From assembly GCA_007118525.1 (NCBI GenBank), contig SKRK01000162.1, positions 1 through 14,023 on the forward strand: a stretch of DNA of 14,023 nt, read 5' to 3'. Both the position numbers and the translations under genes were made by a program. Below the pieces are notes generated by a model. The model saw only the letters and a list, made by a program, of their open reading frames with translations, did no database searches and had not been told where the DNA came from. This document shows positions 7,148-14,023 of the stretch, piece after piece (position 1 is the first letter of the stretch; each line of letters opens with the position of its first letter). Source of the stretch: Balneolaceae bacterium. GTDB taxonomy: Bacteria > Bacteroidota > Rhodothermia > Balneolales > Balneolaceae.

Positions 7148-7518
7148 AAACTGCCCGTCTGCTGCTGATTTAATTTGTTAATAGAATTTACCAGCTTTTC
7201 AAAAGAGGTTGGTTTAACCAGGTAATCGTGATAACCGATTGCATCTGCACGATTTTTATAAAAAGAGTCGGAATTCCCGGTAATATAGATAATGGGATAG
7301 TTTCTCTGTTTTTTAACTGTTTCGGCTACAGTGATTCCATCGATTTCATCTTTTAGAATAATATCCATCAAGATGAGGTCGGGGGTGGTTTTATTAATTT
7401 CCGCTATTGCATCGTAACCATTGGTGGCGGTACCTGCAACTGAATGACCCATCTTGGTTATCATACGATTTAACATGAGCAGCAGTAGTTGATCGTCTTC
7501 GACAATAAATATATTCAT
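7144..7518 (-). CDS. Stand-alone CheY-like response regulator receiver
   Basis: A 124-residue single receiver domain with no output domain. The acidic pocket is Glu7-Asp8-Asp9, the phosphoacceptor is Asp52 in LILMDIIL (48-55), the switch residues are Thr80 and Tyr99, and the invariant Lys102 stands in LVKPTSF (100-106). It fills the family length, so nothing is missing. Such proteins act by binding a partner when phosphorylated, or pass phosphate within a relay. No histidine kinase gene is in the window, so the input is unknown. The gene is preceded by a 223-bp gap and probably has its own promoter. The last bases overlap the end of the DUF952 gene tail to tail. Confidence 0.93.
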   Translation of the reverse strand: MNIFIVEDDQLLLLMLNRMITKMGHSVAGTATNGYDAIAEINKTTPDLILMDIILKDEIDGITVAETVKKQRNYPIIYITGNSDSFYKNRADAIGYHDYLVKPTSFEKLVNSINKLNQQQTGSF

Positions 7519-7741
7519 AGGGATAACTAAATTATTTTTTCAGATGTATGGTAATGAATTGATACTAAAAAAGAAGTTAAAAGCTTCTAAACAGAATTAG
7601 AGTGGATTCACCGGGTTGTTGTAATTCGTATAATATATATTATGTAAAGTTAGTGTGGTATTGGAACATCAGCCAACAGTTCAATCTTTTCATATGCTTC
7701 CCTGCCGTTACCATTACTCTTCATATTTAAGTGAACATTAT
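7519..7741. other. AT-rich intergenic region between the peroxiredoxin and receiver genes
   Basis: About 220 bases downstream of the peroxiredoxin stop and upstream of the receiver gene, both on the minus strand. It should hold the terminator of the former and the promoter of the latter. I see no GC-rich hairpin with a T run and no exact TAnnTTTG box. The one notable element is an AT-only palindrome at 7630-7643. No credible gene. Confidence 0.5.
7630..7643. repeat. 14-bp AT-only palindrome
   Basis: ATAATATATATTAT is a perfect palindrome about 110 bp upstream of the receiver gene start. It could be an operator half-site pair or simply low-complexity AT sequence. Nothing else supports a role. 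Confidence 0.35.
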
Positions 7742-8215
7742 TTACCGGCCTATCTCCTGTATGATAGCCTTAAAGTCCGGAAGCTTTCCGGAATCATCCA
7801 GTATTTCAGAATAAGTGAGCATTTCCTGATCGTTTATGATAAAGGCCGATCTTTTCGATACTCCCTTCATTCCAAAAAAGTCTTCATACAGACAACCAAA
7901 ATACTCAGAGATCTCTTTGTTGAAATCACTAAGCAATGTAAAGTTTAAATTGTTACTCTTTTTAAACTCTTTGAGAGTAAAAAAACTGTCAACACTAATT
8001 GCGACTACAGTTGTATTCAGTGAGTTATATGTTTTCATATTATCCCGAGTCTGGCATAGCTCGTCAGTACATACACTTGAAAACGCCAAAGGAAAGAATA
8101 ATACAACCAGCTTTTTTCCGGGTTCTATGAAATCCGTTAAAGTGACCTCGTTGCCATCACTGTTTTTAAGAGTGAAATTATCAACTTTAGCACCTTTTTT
8201 AATTTTATTTATCAT
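7742..8215 (-). CDS. Peroxiredoxin, AhpE/BCP type
   Basis: A 157-residue thioredoxin-fold peroxidase that reduces hydroperoxides in the cytosol. The active site reads FFPLAFSSVCTDELC (40-54), with peroxidatic Cys49, the loop Pro42, Ser46 in place of the more common Thr, and Cys54 five residues later, the spacing used by the resolving cysteine of E. coli BCP. The conserved Arg that activates the thiol is probably the one in KGVSKRSAF (about residue 123). The PLAF context is closer to AhpE-type enzymes, while the second Cys is BCP-like, so the exact subclass is uncertain. The gene start overlaps the end of the membrane protein gene upstream by 11 bp, and it is the last gene of the run that begins with nuoI. 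Confidence 0.92.
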   Translation of the reverse strand: MINKIKKGAKVDNFTLKNSDGNEVTLTDFIEPGKKLVVLFFPLAFSSVCTDELCQTRDNMKTYNSLNTTVVAISVDSFFTLKEFKKSNNLNFTLLSDFNKEISEYFGCLYEDFFGMKGVSKRSAFIINDQEMLTYSEILDDSGKLPDFKAIIQEIGR

Positions 8216-8795
8216 TTTTATAATAGATATAGGGGAAGTTTACAGCTAATAAGAGCATACTTACTGCCAATTGTGGCTGCCACATCCACATTTCCTGGTT
8301 ATATTGTTCTGGTAGAAACCAATAAATTAGATAGGACGTTGCAAGCAAAAAAATAGTTATACCGGTTTGCCATCCCCTCTTAAATAGTTCGAAGTGTGCA
8401 ATAATAATCAGAAGCAATGATATTATACATCCTGCCTGAATCAATTTAAGTATCAGTGAGGTAAGTACATCAGTTCCCTGGATAAATGGAAAGAAAAGTA
8501 AAATCAGGATGGGAGTAAATACAAACAGATAAGGATATCGAGCATATTCCGGCTTGTGAAGCCTAACAGTGATCAAGATAATAATCAGCAAAAGTGAATA
8601 GATTCCAATAGAAATATAATCGGTAACCACTTGATAGTAGGTAACTTCCAAAATATGAAGAAGTTCATGCGAAAAAACTGAAACGCATGAAATGGTACCT
8701 AATAGTTTAATATCCTTTCTGTTTTCAGGTACTCTGCTCAATATAAAATAAACAGATAACAGGGATGAGATGATAAGAAGTATTTGGCTCCACAC
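8205..8795 (-). CDS. Multi-pass membrane protein of unknown function with an HELLH motif
   Basis: A 196-residue, very hydrophobic protein with about six or seven predicted membrane helices: roughly 3-20, 31-50, 60-78, 88-105, 112-133, 141-158 and 172-190. I do not recognise the family. The second hydrophobic segment contains His43-Glu44-Leu-Leu-His47, which fits the HEXXH pattern of zinc metalloproteases, but no downstream ligand motif is clear, so a catalytic role is unproven. The start is GTG, 9 bp after the stop of the preceding gene. No ATG is available near it and no strong Shine-Dalgarno site is seen. The 3' end overlaps the peroxiredoxin gene by 11 bp, indicating cotranscription. Confidence 0.78.
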   Translation of the reverse strand: MWSQILLIISSLLSVYFILSRVPENRKDIKLLGTISCVSVFSHELLHILEVTYYQVVTDYISIGIYSLLLIIILITVRLHKPEYARYPYLFVFTPILILLFFPFIQGTDVLTSLILKLIQAGCIISLLLIIIAHFELFKRGWQTGITIFLLATSYLIYWFLPEQYNQEMWMWQPQLAVSMLLLAVNFPYIYYKNDK

Positions 8796-8804
8796 GTATA
8801 GTAT

Positions 8805-9359
8805 CTATTCAGGTTTTCGTTTTCTGGAACGCGCATCTACTTCTCTTCTGGTCATCCTGTCATTTTGGTATACCATCACAAGATCTGCGATTGCCTTTAA
8901 AATAGCTCTTTCTGCTTTTACCATTTCAACTGAAAATTCGTAGAGGGTAATAATATCTCCTTCAGAGTTTTTAACACCTCTTTCCCAATCAATTAATGGG
9001 ATTTTGGTAAAAACATTTAAGAGTGCGGCTCTGTGCTTAATAATTTTATTCAGTGCTTTTTCAACATCTGCATCCTCTTCAGGAGGTTCCTGAAAACTAT
9101 TTTCAAAATGTTCGAAGTCAGAAATGTTAACAACTCGATTATCAGAGAAAACCTTTTCTACTATAGGTCTGAAGAAGTTTACCTGTGCATGATCCAGTAG
9201 TTTAAGAAGTGCGTAGATAGATAATCCATCTGGTGGTTGTTCCGTGTATGGAACCTGCTCAATAACATATTTAAGGGCTTCTGCTTCATCCTGTAAGTAT
9301 GCAATATCATCAATAAGACGAGCGAACTGTTCCTGAGTTACCTCTTGATCCGTCATCAT
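8805..9359 (-). CDS. Conserved-looking cytosolic protein, possibly DinB/YfiT-like four-helix bundle
   Basis: A 184-residue, soluble, mostly helical and acidic protein with a basic tail (RREVDARSRKRK, about 171-182). Three long amphipathic helices can be seen, near 9-35, 47-71 and 134-166. The LLKLLDHAQVNFF (51-63) and ITLYEFSVEMVKAERAIL (137-154) blocks recall DinB/YfiT bundles, which use one His on an early helix and an HxxxH-like pair on a later one. Here only His57 is in a suitable place and the later pair is absent, so if it is a DinB relative it has probably lost the metal site. Function unknown. It lies 12 bp downstream of nuoI and 9 bp upstream of the membrane protein gene. Confidence 0.7.
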   Translation of the reverse strand: MMTDQEVTQEQFARLIDDIAYLQDEAEALKYVIEQVPYTEQPPDGLSIYALLKLLDHAQVNFFRPIVEKVFSDNRVVNISDFEHFENSFQEPPEEDADVEKALNKIIKHRAALLNVFTKIPLIDWERGVKNSEGDIITLYEFSVEMVKAERAILKAIADLVMVYQNDRMTRREVDARSRKRKPE

Positions 9360-9371
9360 ATCGATTTACAA

Positions 9372-10064
9372 TTAAACAGACCAGTTGGATGATGCTTTTG
9401 TTGCATCATTCTTTTTTTGTTGTTCAAGCATATCCACAAGAGATAAACCTACATTCCAGTCGGTGTCTCTGTCTCTTACAGAGTGAATATTATTCTCTTC
9501 CTGAAAATCCCAAAATTGCCCAAATTGATTGTTTTTATACTCTTTTAGAAAATCGAGTCTCTCTTTCAAATCCTCTTTGGGCACCAAAAGACGGTCTTTA
9601 TCATAAATAGCATCTTCCCGTGATTCAAAAACGATATCATAATCTTTGCTCATCACGATGGCTTCTTCCGGGCAAACCTCTTCACAATAACCGCAGTATA
9701 TACAGCGAAGCATATTGATTTCAAAGAAATTGGGGTATCGCTCCTTGGGATCATCAGAGTCTTCGTTGGCCTGCATACTGATTGCAAGAGGCGGACAAGC
9801 CCTTGCACACAGACCGCAAGCCACGCATCTCTCCTTTCCATTATCTTCAACCAATACCGGTCTCCCGCGAAAAATTGCCGGGGGAGTCCACTTCTCTTCA
9901 GGATAGTTCATGGTAAATCTTGGCCTGAATATCTGTTTAAGTGTATGCCAGAGCCCTTTTACGATTCCAGGAAGGTAAATTTTTTCCATGAAAGAGAGTT
10001 TTCGTTCTCTCTGGAATGCTTCGTTTAGAGCATTTGCAACCGGTTTATCAAGATTTTTTTGCAT
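9372..10064 (-). CDS. nuoI: NuoI, 2x[4Fe-4S] subunit of NADH:quinone oxidoreductase (complex I)
   Basis: Carries clusters N6a and N6b that conduct electrons in the hydrophilic arm of complex I. Two ferredoxin motifs are intact: Cys80, Cys83, Cys86 and Cys90-Pro in [12 protein letters not shown], and Cys121, Cys124, Cys127 and Cys131-Pro in [12 protein letters not shown]. The sequences after them ([24 protein letters not shown]) are typical of NuoI, and residues 30-56 ([16 protein letters not shown], then RPRFTMNYP) match its N-terminal membrane-facing helix. At 230 residues it is longer than the about 180 of E. coli because of a polar C-terminal tail (about 171-230). No other nuo gene is in the window. 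It leads a tightly spaced run with the DinB-like, membrane and peroxiredoxin genes. Confidence 0.92.
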   Translation of the reverse strand: MQKNLDKPVANALNEAFQRERKLSFMEKIYLPGIVKGLWHTLKQIFRPRFTMNYPEEKWTPPAIFRGRPVLVEDNGKERCVACGLCARACPPLAISMQANEDSDDPKERYPNFFEINMLRCIYCGYCEEVCPEEAIVMSKDYDIVFESREDAIYDKDRLLVPKEDLKERLDFLKEYKNNQFGQFWDFQEENNIHSVRDRDTDWNVGLSLVDMLEQQKKNDATKASSNWSV

Positions 10065-10158
10065 GCTTGTGAGCAGTTGTTATTCTTAGACTGATTTTAC
10101 GTGAGGAAAATAACCCTTTGTTCATTCGGTTTCAAAAGATATTACACTTTTATAGCTC

Positions 10159-11469
10159 TTATTTTTGGCGAAATACCATTGTAATAGGCACACCTTCGAA
10201 ACTGAATTCTTCGCGGAGCTTATTTTCTATAAAACGTCTGTAATTGGGTGGCAGTTCCTGAGGGTTATTCATAAAAAATTTGAACACAGGCGGATTACTT
10301 TTCACCTGTACAGCGTACTGAATTTTTAGCTGCCTGCCTCTTTTGACCGGTAAAGCCCGCGCTTTTAACATTTTCTCGATAAATTTATTTAGCTCAGGTG
10401 TAGAGATTTTTTTCCTTCGCTGGTCAATAACACTTTGAGCCGTTTGTATCACTTTTTCAATACGCTGGCCGGTAAGTGCCGATATCGAAATGATGGGTAT
10501 ATAGTCGAGAGTGAGTACTTTATTGTGAATATACTCCTGAAACTCTTTTAGCAGATTCGTGTCTTTTTCAGGTACCAAGTCCCATTTATTAAGGGCAATT
10601 ACAATACCTTTATTAAATTTTTCAGCTTCCCTGAGTATGCGTTTATCCTGTTCATCAAATCCCTGCATGGCATCCAGAATCAAGACTACCACATCTGCTT
10701 CTTTTATGGAGCGATCGGTACGCACGGTACTGTAAAACTCAATATTCTCTTTCACCTTGGCCTTTTTGCGTAATCCGGCCGTGTCGACAAGGATATATGT
10801 TTGCCCGTTATAGTCGAGCTGGCTATTTATAGCATCGCGGGTCGTGCCCGGTATATCGGTTACAATACAGCGCTCATTCTTTAAAAGGGCATTCATAAGG
10901 CTGCTTTTACCCACGTTTGGTCTGCCTACAAAAGCTATTTTCGGAAACTGATCTCCCTCCTCTTCAGTAGCCTCATCAGGCAGCAGCTCGACAACTTTGT
11001 CGAGCAGATCGCCCGTTCCGGTTCCGCTAATGGCTGATACCGGATAAAGTTCGTCAAACCCGAGCTCATAAAACTCGACTGCATTCATGGCCTTATTTTC
11101 GTTATCGGCTTTGTTAACAACCAAAAGAACAGGTTTACTCTGCTTGCGAAGCACTTCTGCTACCGACTTGTCTAAAGTGTTTATACCACTTTCGGTGTCT
11201 ACTACAAATAGAATAACGTCAGACTCTTCAATGGCCAGGTGAACCTGTTCGCGTACTCCGGCTGTAATCACATTAAGATCATCGGGGAGATAGCCACCTG
11301 TATCAATTACAGTGAAATTTTTACCATTCCAATAACTTTCACCGTAATGGCGATCACGGGTTACACCATACTCATCATGAACAATGGCTTTTCGCCTGCC
11401 AATGAGTCGGTTAAATAGTGTGGATTTGCCTACATTAGGACGGCCAACGATTGATACTGTTGGAATCAT
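10159..11469 (-). CDS. der: Ribosome biogenesis GTPase Der (EngA)
   Basis: Tandem GTPase needed for 50S subunit assembly. Domain 1 has GRPNVGKS (9-16), the G2 Thr-Arg (37-38), DTGG (56-59), NKAD (119-122) and SA (145-146). Domain 2 repeats the set with GRPNVGKS (182-189), DTAG (229-232), NKWD (294-297) and SA (330-331). The C-terminal KH-like domain covers about 355-436 and includes LPVKRGRQLKIQYAVQV and the NYRRFIENKLREEF segment. Length 436 is standard and all motifs are intact. The ATG has no clear Shine-Dalgarno site. A 94-bp gap separates it from nuoI downstream, and it is divergent from the small membrane protein gene. Confidence 0.98.
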   Translation of the reverse strand: MIPTVSIVGRPNVGKSTLFNRLIGRRKAIVHDEYGVTRDRHYGESYWNGKNFTVIDTGGYLPDDLNVITAGVREQVHLAIEESDVILFVVDTESGINTLDKSVAEVLRKQSKPVLLVVNKADNENKAMNAVEFYELGFDELYPVSAISGTGTGDLLDKVVELLPDEATEEEGDQFPKIAFVGRPNVGKSSLMNALLKNERCIVTDIPGTTRDAINSQLDYNGQTYILVDTAGLRKKAKVKENIEFYSTVRTDRSIKEADVVVLILDAMQGFDEQDKRILREAEKFNKGIVIALNKWDLVPEKDTNLLKEFQEYIHNKVLTLDYIPIISISALTGQRIEKVIQTAQSVIDQRRKKISTPELNKFIEKMLKARALPVKRGRQLKIQYAVQVKSNPPVFKFFMNNPQELPPNYRRFIENKLREEFSFEGVPITMVFRQK

Positions 11470-11601
11470 GATCTTTTTTTATAATTTGTATAAAGCTGGT
11501 AGCAGATACTCGATGAAAAACTCATTACAGAAAATCTTTATTAACCTTCAGCCTTGCTATTTTCTTCAATCAGTAAAGTTAACGATTTTTAAGGTAAGCT
11601 A

Positions 11602-11835
11602 ATGCTTGAAACGCTTTATAATTATTTTGGTTTTACAGGCTCATTAATTGTCGCCTTTTTTTCATTCCTATTCTTTGTATTCTGGATTGCCGGTGTTGCA
11701 GGTATCTGCTCAAAAAACCGCCCGCCTGTTCGTCAAACCATATTCATATCATTGGCTGTTTTCGTACCCATCTATCCGGTTTTATGGTTAATTGCCGATA
11801 TGATCAAACAGAAAAGAGAGCTCAGGAAGCTTTAG
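11602..11835 (+). CDS. Small two-helix membrane protein
   Basis: A 77-residue protein with two clear hydrophobic helices (about 13-35 and 45-67), a short basic loop between them (SKNRPPVRQ) and a strongly basic tail (KQKRELRKL) that should face the cytosol. The ATG is preceded by AAGG at a suitable distance (11591-11594). Reading frame, Shine-Dalgarno site and membrane pattern together suggest a real gene rather than a chance frame, but I recognise no family and no motif. It is alone on the plus strand between the divergent der and the convergent helicase gene. Confidence 0.68.
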   Translation: MLETLYNYFGFTGSLIVAFFSFLFFVFWIAGVAGICSKNRPPVRQTIFISLAVFVPIYPVLWLIADMIKQKRELRKL

Positions 11836-11866
11836 GATTTTGTTAAATAGGCTTTTACAGCTGTTT

Positions 11867-11983
11867 CTAAGTGCTTTTTAGAGTTAACCCTGATCCACGC
11901 ACATCGCGTGCTACACCATAAATGGGCTGATTCACGGGGTTATATTGATTATCCACCTTCGATGGAATCCCGATGTTGTTCAT
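11867..11983 (-). other. Possible out-of-frame C-terminal extension of the helicase, or a 38-codon small ORF
   Basis: In the +1 frame relative to the helicase there is an open stretch from ATG (11983-11981) to TAG (11869-11867), overlapping the helicase end by about 35 bases. Past the helicase stop it reads DNQYNPVNQPIYGVARDVRG and then SGLTLKST, which looks like protein rather than random sequence. Skipping a single G in the GGTGGA just before the helicase stop would join it to the helicase C-terminus. It could be a frameshifted tail, a separate small ORF, or chance. No Shine-Dalgarno site supports independent translation. Confidence 0.25.
11896..11910. repeat. Short inverted repeat (5-bp stem, 5-base loop)
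   Basis: CACGC and GCGTG flank ACATC in the gap between two convergent genes. An imperfect outer pairing, TAACCC (11885-11890) with GGGTTA (11937-11942), encloses it. There is no T run on either strand, so it is a poor intrinsic terminator. It also falls inside the possible helicase extension, which may explain it. Confidence 0.35.
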
Positions 11984-13970
11984 TTCCGCTTATTTGCTGC
12001 TGATTTTCTTCCACCAGCAGCCAGGGTTCGAGCAGGTCCTTTTCGATATCTTCGATAAATCTTGAGGGATTGGAAAAAAAGTCGCCATAACGGCTCTGGA
12101 ACAGCGCAGGGTACGTGATAAAAAGTTGCTCTTTTGCGCGGGTAACGGCTACATAGAGAAGTCTTACCTCTTCGTCTATCTGTTCGGGATCGTCGATGGC
12201 ATAGCCCGACGGTATGATGCCATCGAGGCACTGGATCAGAAATACGGTTCTCCACTCCAGACCCTTGGCAGAATGTATTGTGCTCAATATCAGAGGTGAT
12301 TCATCCTTTTGAGCCGCTTCTGTTTCTACCGCTGTTGCTTCAATGGGGTCGAGCGCAATCTCTTCAATCATGGTCTCAAGAGAGCGATAGGTTCCGGAAA
12401 TATCAACAAATGTTTCCAGATCTTTCATCCTCTTGGGGTAATCATCAAACCGTTTTTTACAAAATACCGCATAATAGTCGACAACGGCCTGCAGCTGCTC
12501 AGTTATCGAACCGGACAATTTCTTGAGTTTTGTAAAGAGATCACCCAAGGCTTTCAGTTGAGCCATATACCTTTCACTGATATTGGGGGCGTTACCGGGC
12601 CGAAACGGATCTCCTCCCGAATGTGCCCAGGAGAACAGCTCTTCAGCGGTTTTGGGGCCTATACCTTCTATCAGCATCAATGCACGATTCCATGAAATGG
12701 TATCTTTTGGATTTACCAAAATTCGGAGGTGAGCCAGAACGTCTTTTACATGAGCCGCCTCGGTAAACTTTTGCCCCCCATATTTGATAAAGGGAATATT
12801 CTTCTTATTGAGCATAAGCTCCAGATCGAAAGAATCGCGACCGTTTCTAAACAGAACCGCTGTTTCATTCAGTTCATATCCCTGTTCCCTCATATTCAGG
12901 ATCATCTGGGATACAAAGCGGCTCTGGTCATTCATGTTGGTGGCCTTGACAAGGCCGGGCAAATCACCTTGTTCATTGTGCGTATAAAGTTTCTTTTCAA
13001 ACTTCTCCTCCGCTTGTTCAAGCACCCGGTTTGCCACATCCAGAATTCGCTGTGTGCTGCGATAGTTCTCTTCCAGTTTAATCAGCTGGGTCCCTTCAAA
13101 TAGGTCGGGAAATCGCAACATATTCTTATGGTCGGCCCCCCGGAATGAGTAAATACTTTGTGCGTCATCACCCACAGCCATAACGTTTTTATGTACACTA
13201 CTCAAAAGCTGGGTCAGTTCTGCCTGTAAAGCATTGGTATCCTGGTACTCATCCACCATCACATGCTGAAGGTTTGAAGCAATCTCTTTACGCAACTCTT
13301 CATGATCTTTGAGTAAATCGCGGGCTTTAACCAGCAGATCATCAAAGTCCATTACAAAATTTAATTCTTTGTAGCTCTTATATTTATCATACAGTTTATC
13401 AATAATTTCTACATGCTGGATAAACTGCGGATACTCATCTTCCACAGTTTCATGGATGCTTTTTTGTTTGTTTATTGAACTGCTGATAATTGAGTAAAGG
13501 GTTGATTTTTTTGGAAAGCGTGATTTATTCTTGGCAATGTCCATCCTGCTGCGAACCAGGTTAATCGTGTCCATTGCATCTGAAGCGTCAATAATGGTGA
13601 AGTTTTCAGGAAACCCAAACATGGAAGCGTAACGGTGAAGCAGCTTGCTGCAGTAGTGATGAAACGTGCCCCCCTCTACCCTTCTGCATCGTTCATCCAA
13701 AATCTGGCTGGCCCTTTGCAGCATCTCATGTGCCGATCTTCTCGTAAAGGTAAGCAGCAGTATGCGGGATGGGTCGACACCGCTTTCTACCAAACGGGCT
13801 ACCCTGTACACAAGCGTACGGGTTTTGCCGGTACCTGCTCCGGCAATCAGCAATGCGGGGCCATTGTTATGCATTACAGCACTCAACTGCGCTTCGTTAA
13901 GAAGGTCTTTATACGGAATGGTATAATCAGCGGGTGTACTGTCATCTTTCGACAGAATGAACTTTTTCAT
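11949..13970 (-). CDS. UvrD/PcrA-type superfamily 1A 3'-5' DNA helicase
   Basis: A 673-residue helicase with the complete SF1A motif set: Q motif LNEAQ (24-28), Walker A AGAGTGKT (43-50), Ia TFTRRSAHEM (74-83), Walker B VDEYQD (239-244), III GDDAQSIYSFRGA (267-279), IV ENYRST (301-306), V STIHSAKGLEW (563-573) and VI EEVRLLYVAVTRAKEQL (600-616). These proteins unwind DNA 3' to 5' in repair and in removing RecA filaments or stalled complexes. It is somewhat shorter than typical UvrD/PcrA and ends soon after EPWLL (648-652) with a short acidic and glutamine-rich tail. The C-terminal Tudor-like domain of PcrA is absent, unless part was lost through a frameshift at the end. Whether it is the main UvrD or a paralogue cannot be decided from the window. 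The ATG at 13970 lacks a Shine-Dalgarno site, and the 53 bases upstream contain no clear promoter. Confidence 0.95.
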   Translation of the reverse strand: MKKFILSKDDSTPADYTIPYKDLLNEAQLSAVMHNNGPALLIAGAGTGKTRTLVYRVARLVESGVDPSRILLLTFTRRSAHEMLQRASQILDERCRRVEGGTFHHYCSKLLHRYASMFGFPENFTIIDASDAMDTINLVRSRMDIAKNKSRFPKKSTLYSIISSSINKQKSIHETVEDEYPQFIQHVEIIDKLYDKYKSYKELNFVMDFDDLLVKARDLLKDHEELRKEIASNLQHVMVDEYQDTNALQAELTQLLSSVHKNVMAVGDDAQSIYSFRGADHKNMLRFPDLFEGTQLIKLEENYRSTQRILDVANRVLEQAEEKFEKKLYTHNEQGDLPGLVKATNMNDQSRFVSQMILNMREQGYELNETAVLFRNGRDSFDLELMLNKKNIPFIKYGGQKFTEAAHVKDVLAHLRILVNPKDTISWNRALMLIEGIGPKTAEELFSWAHSGGDPFRPGNAPNISERYMAQLKALGDLFTKLKKLSGSITEQLQAVVDYYAVFCKKRFDDYPKRMKDLETFVDISGTYRSLETMIEEIALDPIEATAVETEAAQKDESPLILSTIHSAKGLEWRTVFLIQCLDGIIPSGYAIDDPEQIDEEVRLLYVAVTRAKEQLFITYPALFQSRYGDFFSNPSRFIEDIEKDLLEPWLLVEENQQQISGNEQHRDSIEGG

Positions 13971-14023
13971 GCTTTAAACTACCAATTTCTGATGTATGTA
14001 AAAAGTATGTTTATGTGCTTCAG

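Noticed and set aside
7655..8249. Plus-strand frames opposite the peroxiredoxin gene
   Set aside because: The minus-strand peroxiredoxin has a full active site. The opposite frames lack motifs and Shine-Dalgarno sites.
11896..11910. Hairpin between the two convergent genes as an intrinsic terminator
   Set aside because: The stem is only 5 bp and no T run follows on either strand.
11980..12255. 91-codon minus-strand frame within the helicase gene
   Set aside because: It is an alternative frame of a region with intact helicase motifs (V and VI) in the main frame, rich in Arg, with no recognisable domain.
12278..13103. Overlapping plus-strand open frames opposite the helicase gene
   Set aside because: They are antisense shadows of a confident coding region, with no start signals or protein-like motifs.

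Overview
The window looks like a chromosomal stretch from a Bacteroidota/Rhodothermota-type bacterium, most likely Balneolota (relatives of Balneola, Gracilimonas or Rhodohalobacter). This is inference from gene content and style: AT-leaning coding sequence, many genes without a Shine-Dalgarno site, a TAnnTTTG-like -7 box, short-form phosphatidylserine decarboxylase next to phosphatidylserine synthase, and a nuoI gene outside any nuo operon. From memory, Rhodothermus marinus also carries its nuoI homologue (nqo9) as a separate gene. No tRNA, rRNA, CRISPR array, transposase, integrase or phage gene was seen. Gene density is high.

Layout. 1-2660 (+): an envelope operon with the 3' part of rseP (site-2 protease, cut by the window edge), psd and pssA (the two-step route to phosphatidylethanolamine), spaced 3 bp and -4 bp. 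2662-4223 (-): a fold-type III PLP enzyme of the D-serine dehydratase/D-threonine aldolase group, followed with a 4-bp overlap by a small membrane protein of unknown function. 4224-4478: a divergent promoter region. 4479-7147 (+): a compact four-gene operon with a RimB-like retropepsin-type protease, RimK glutamate ligase, an M14-like AstE/AspA deacylase or peptidase, and a DUF952 protein. 7144-7518 (-): a stand-alone CheY-like receiver whose stop codon overlaps that of the DUF952 gene. 7742-10064 (-): a compact run of nuoI, a possibly DinB-like protein, a multi-pass membrane protein carrying HELLH, and an AhpE/BCP-type peroxiredoxin. 10159-11469 (-): the ribosome assembly GTPase der. 11602-11835 (+): a small two-helix membrane protein. 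11949-13970 (-): a UvrD/PcrA-type helicase, with a plausible out-of-frame C-terminal extension just past its stop.

The most interesting block is the rimB-like/rimK/M14/DUF952 operon. RimK is known to add glutamates to the C-terminus of ribosomal protein S6, and a RimB-type protease is reported to remove them in Pseudomonas. Here the ligase sits between two different hydrolase families, so the operon may encode a writer with two erasers or processors acting on ribosomal or other C-termini. The other noteworthy points are the orphan nuoI in an apparent operon with a peroxiredoxin and a HELLH-containing membrane protein, and the possible frameshift at the end of the helicase gene. The rest is conserved housekeeping.
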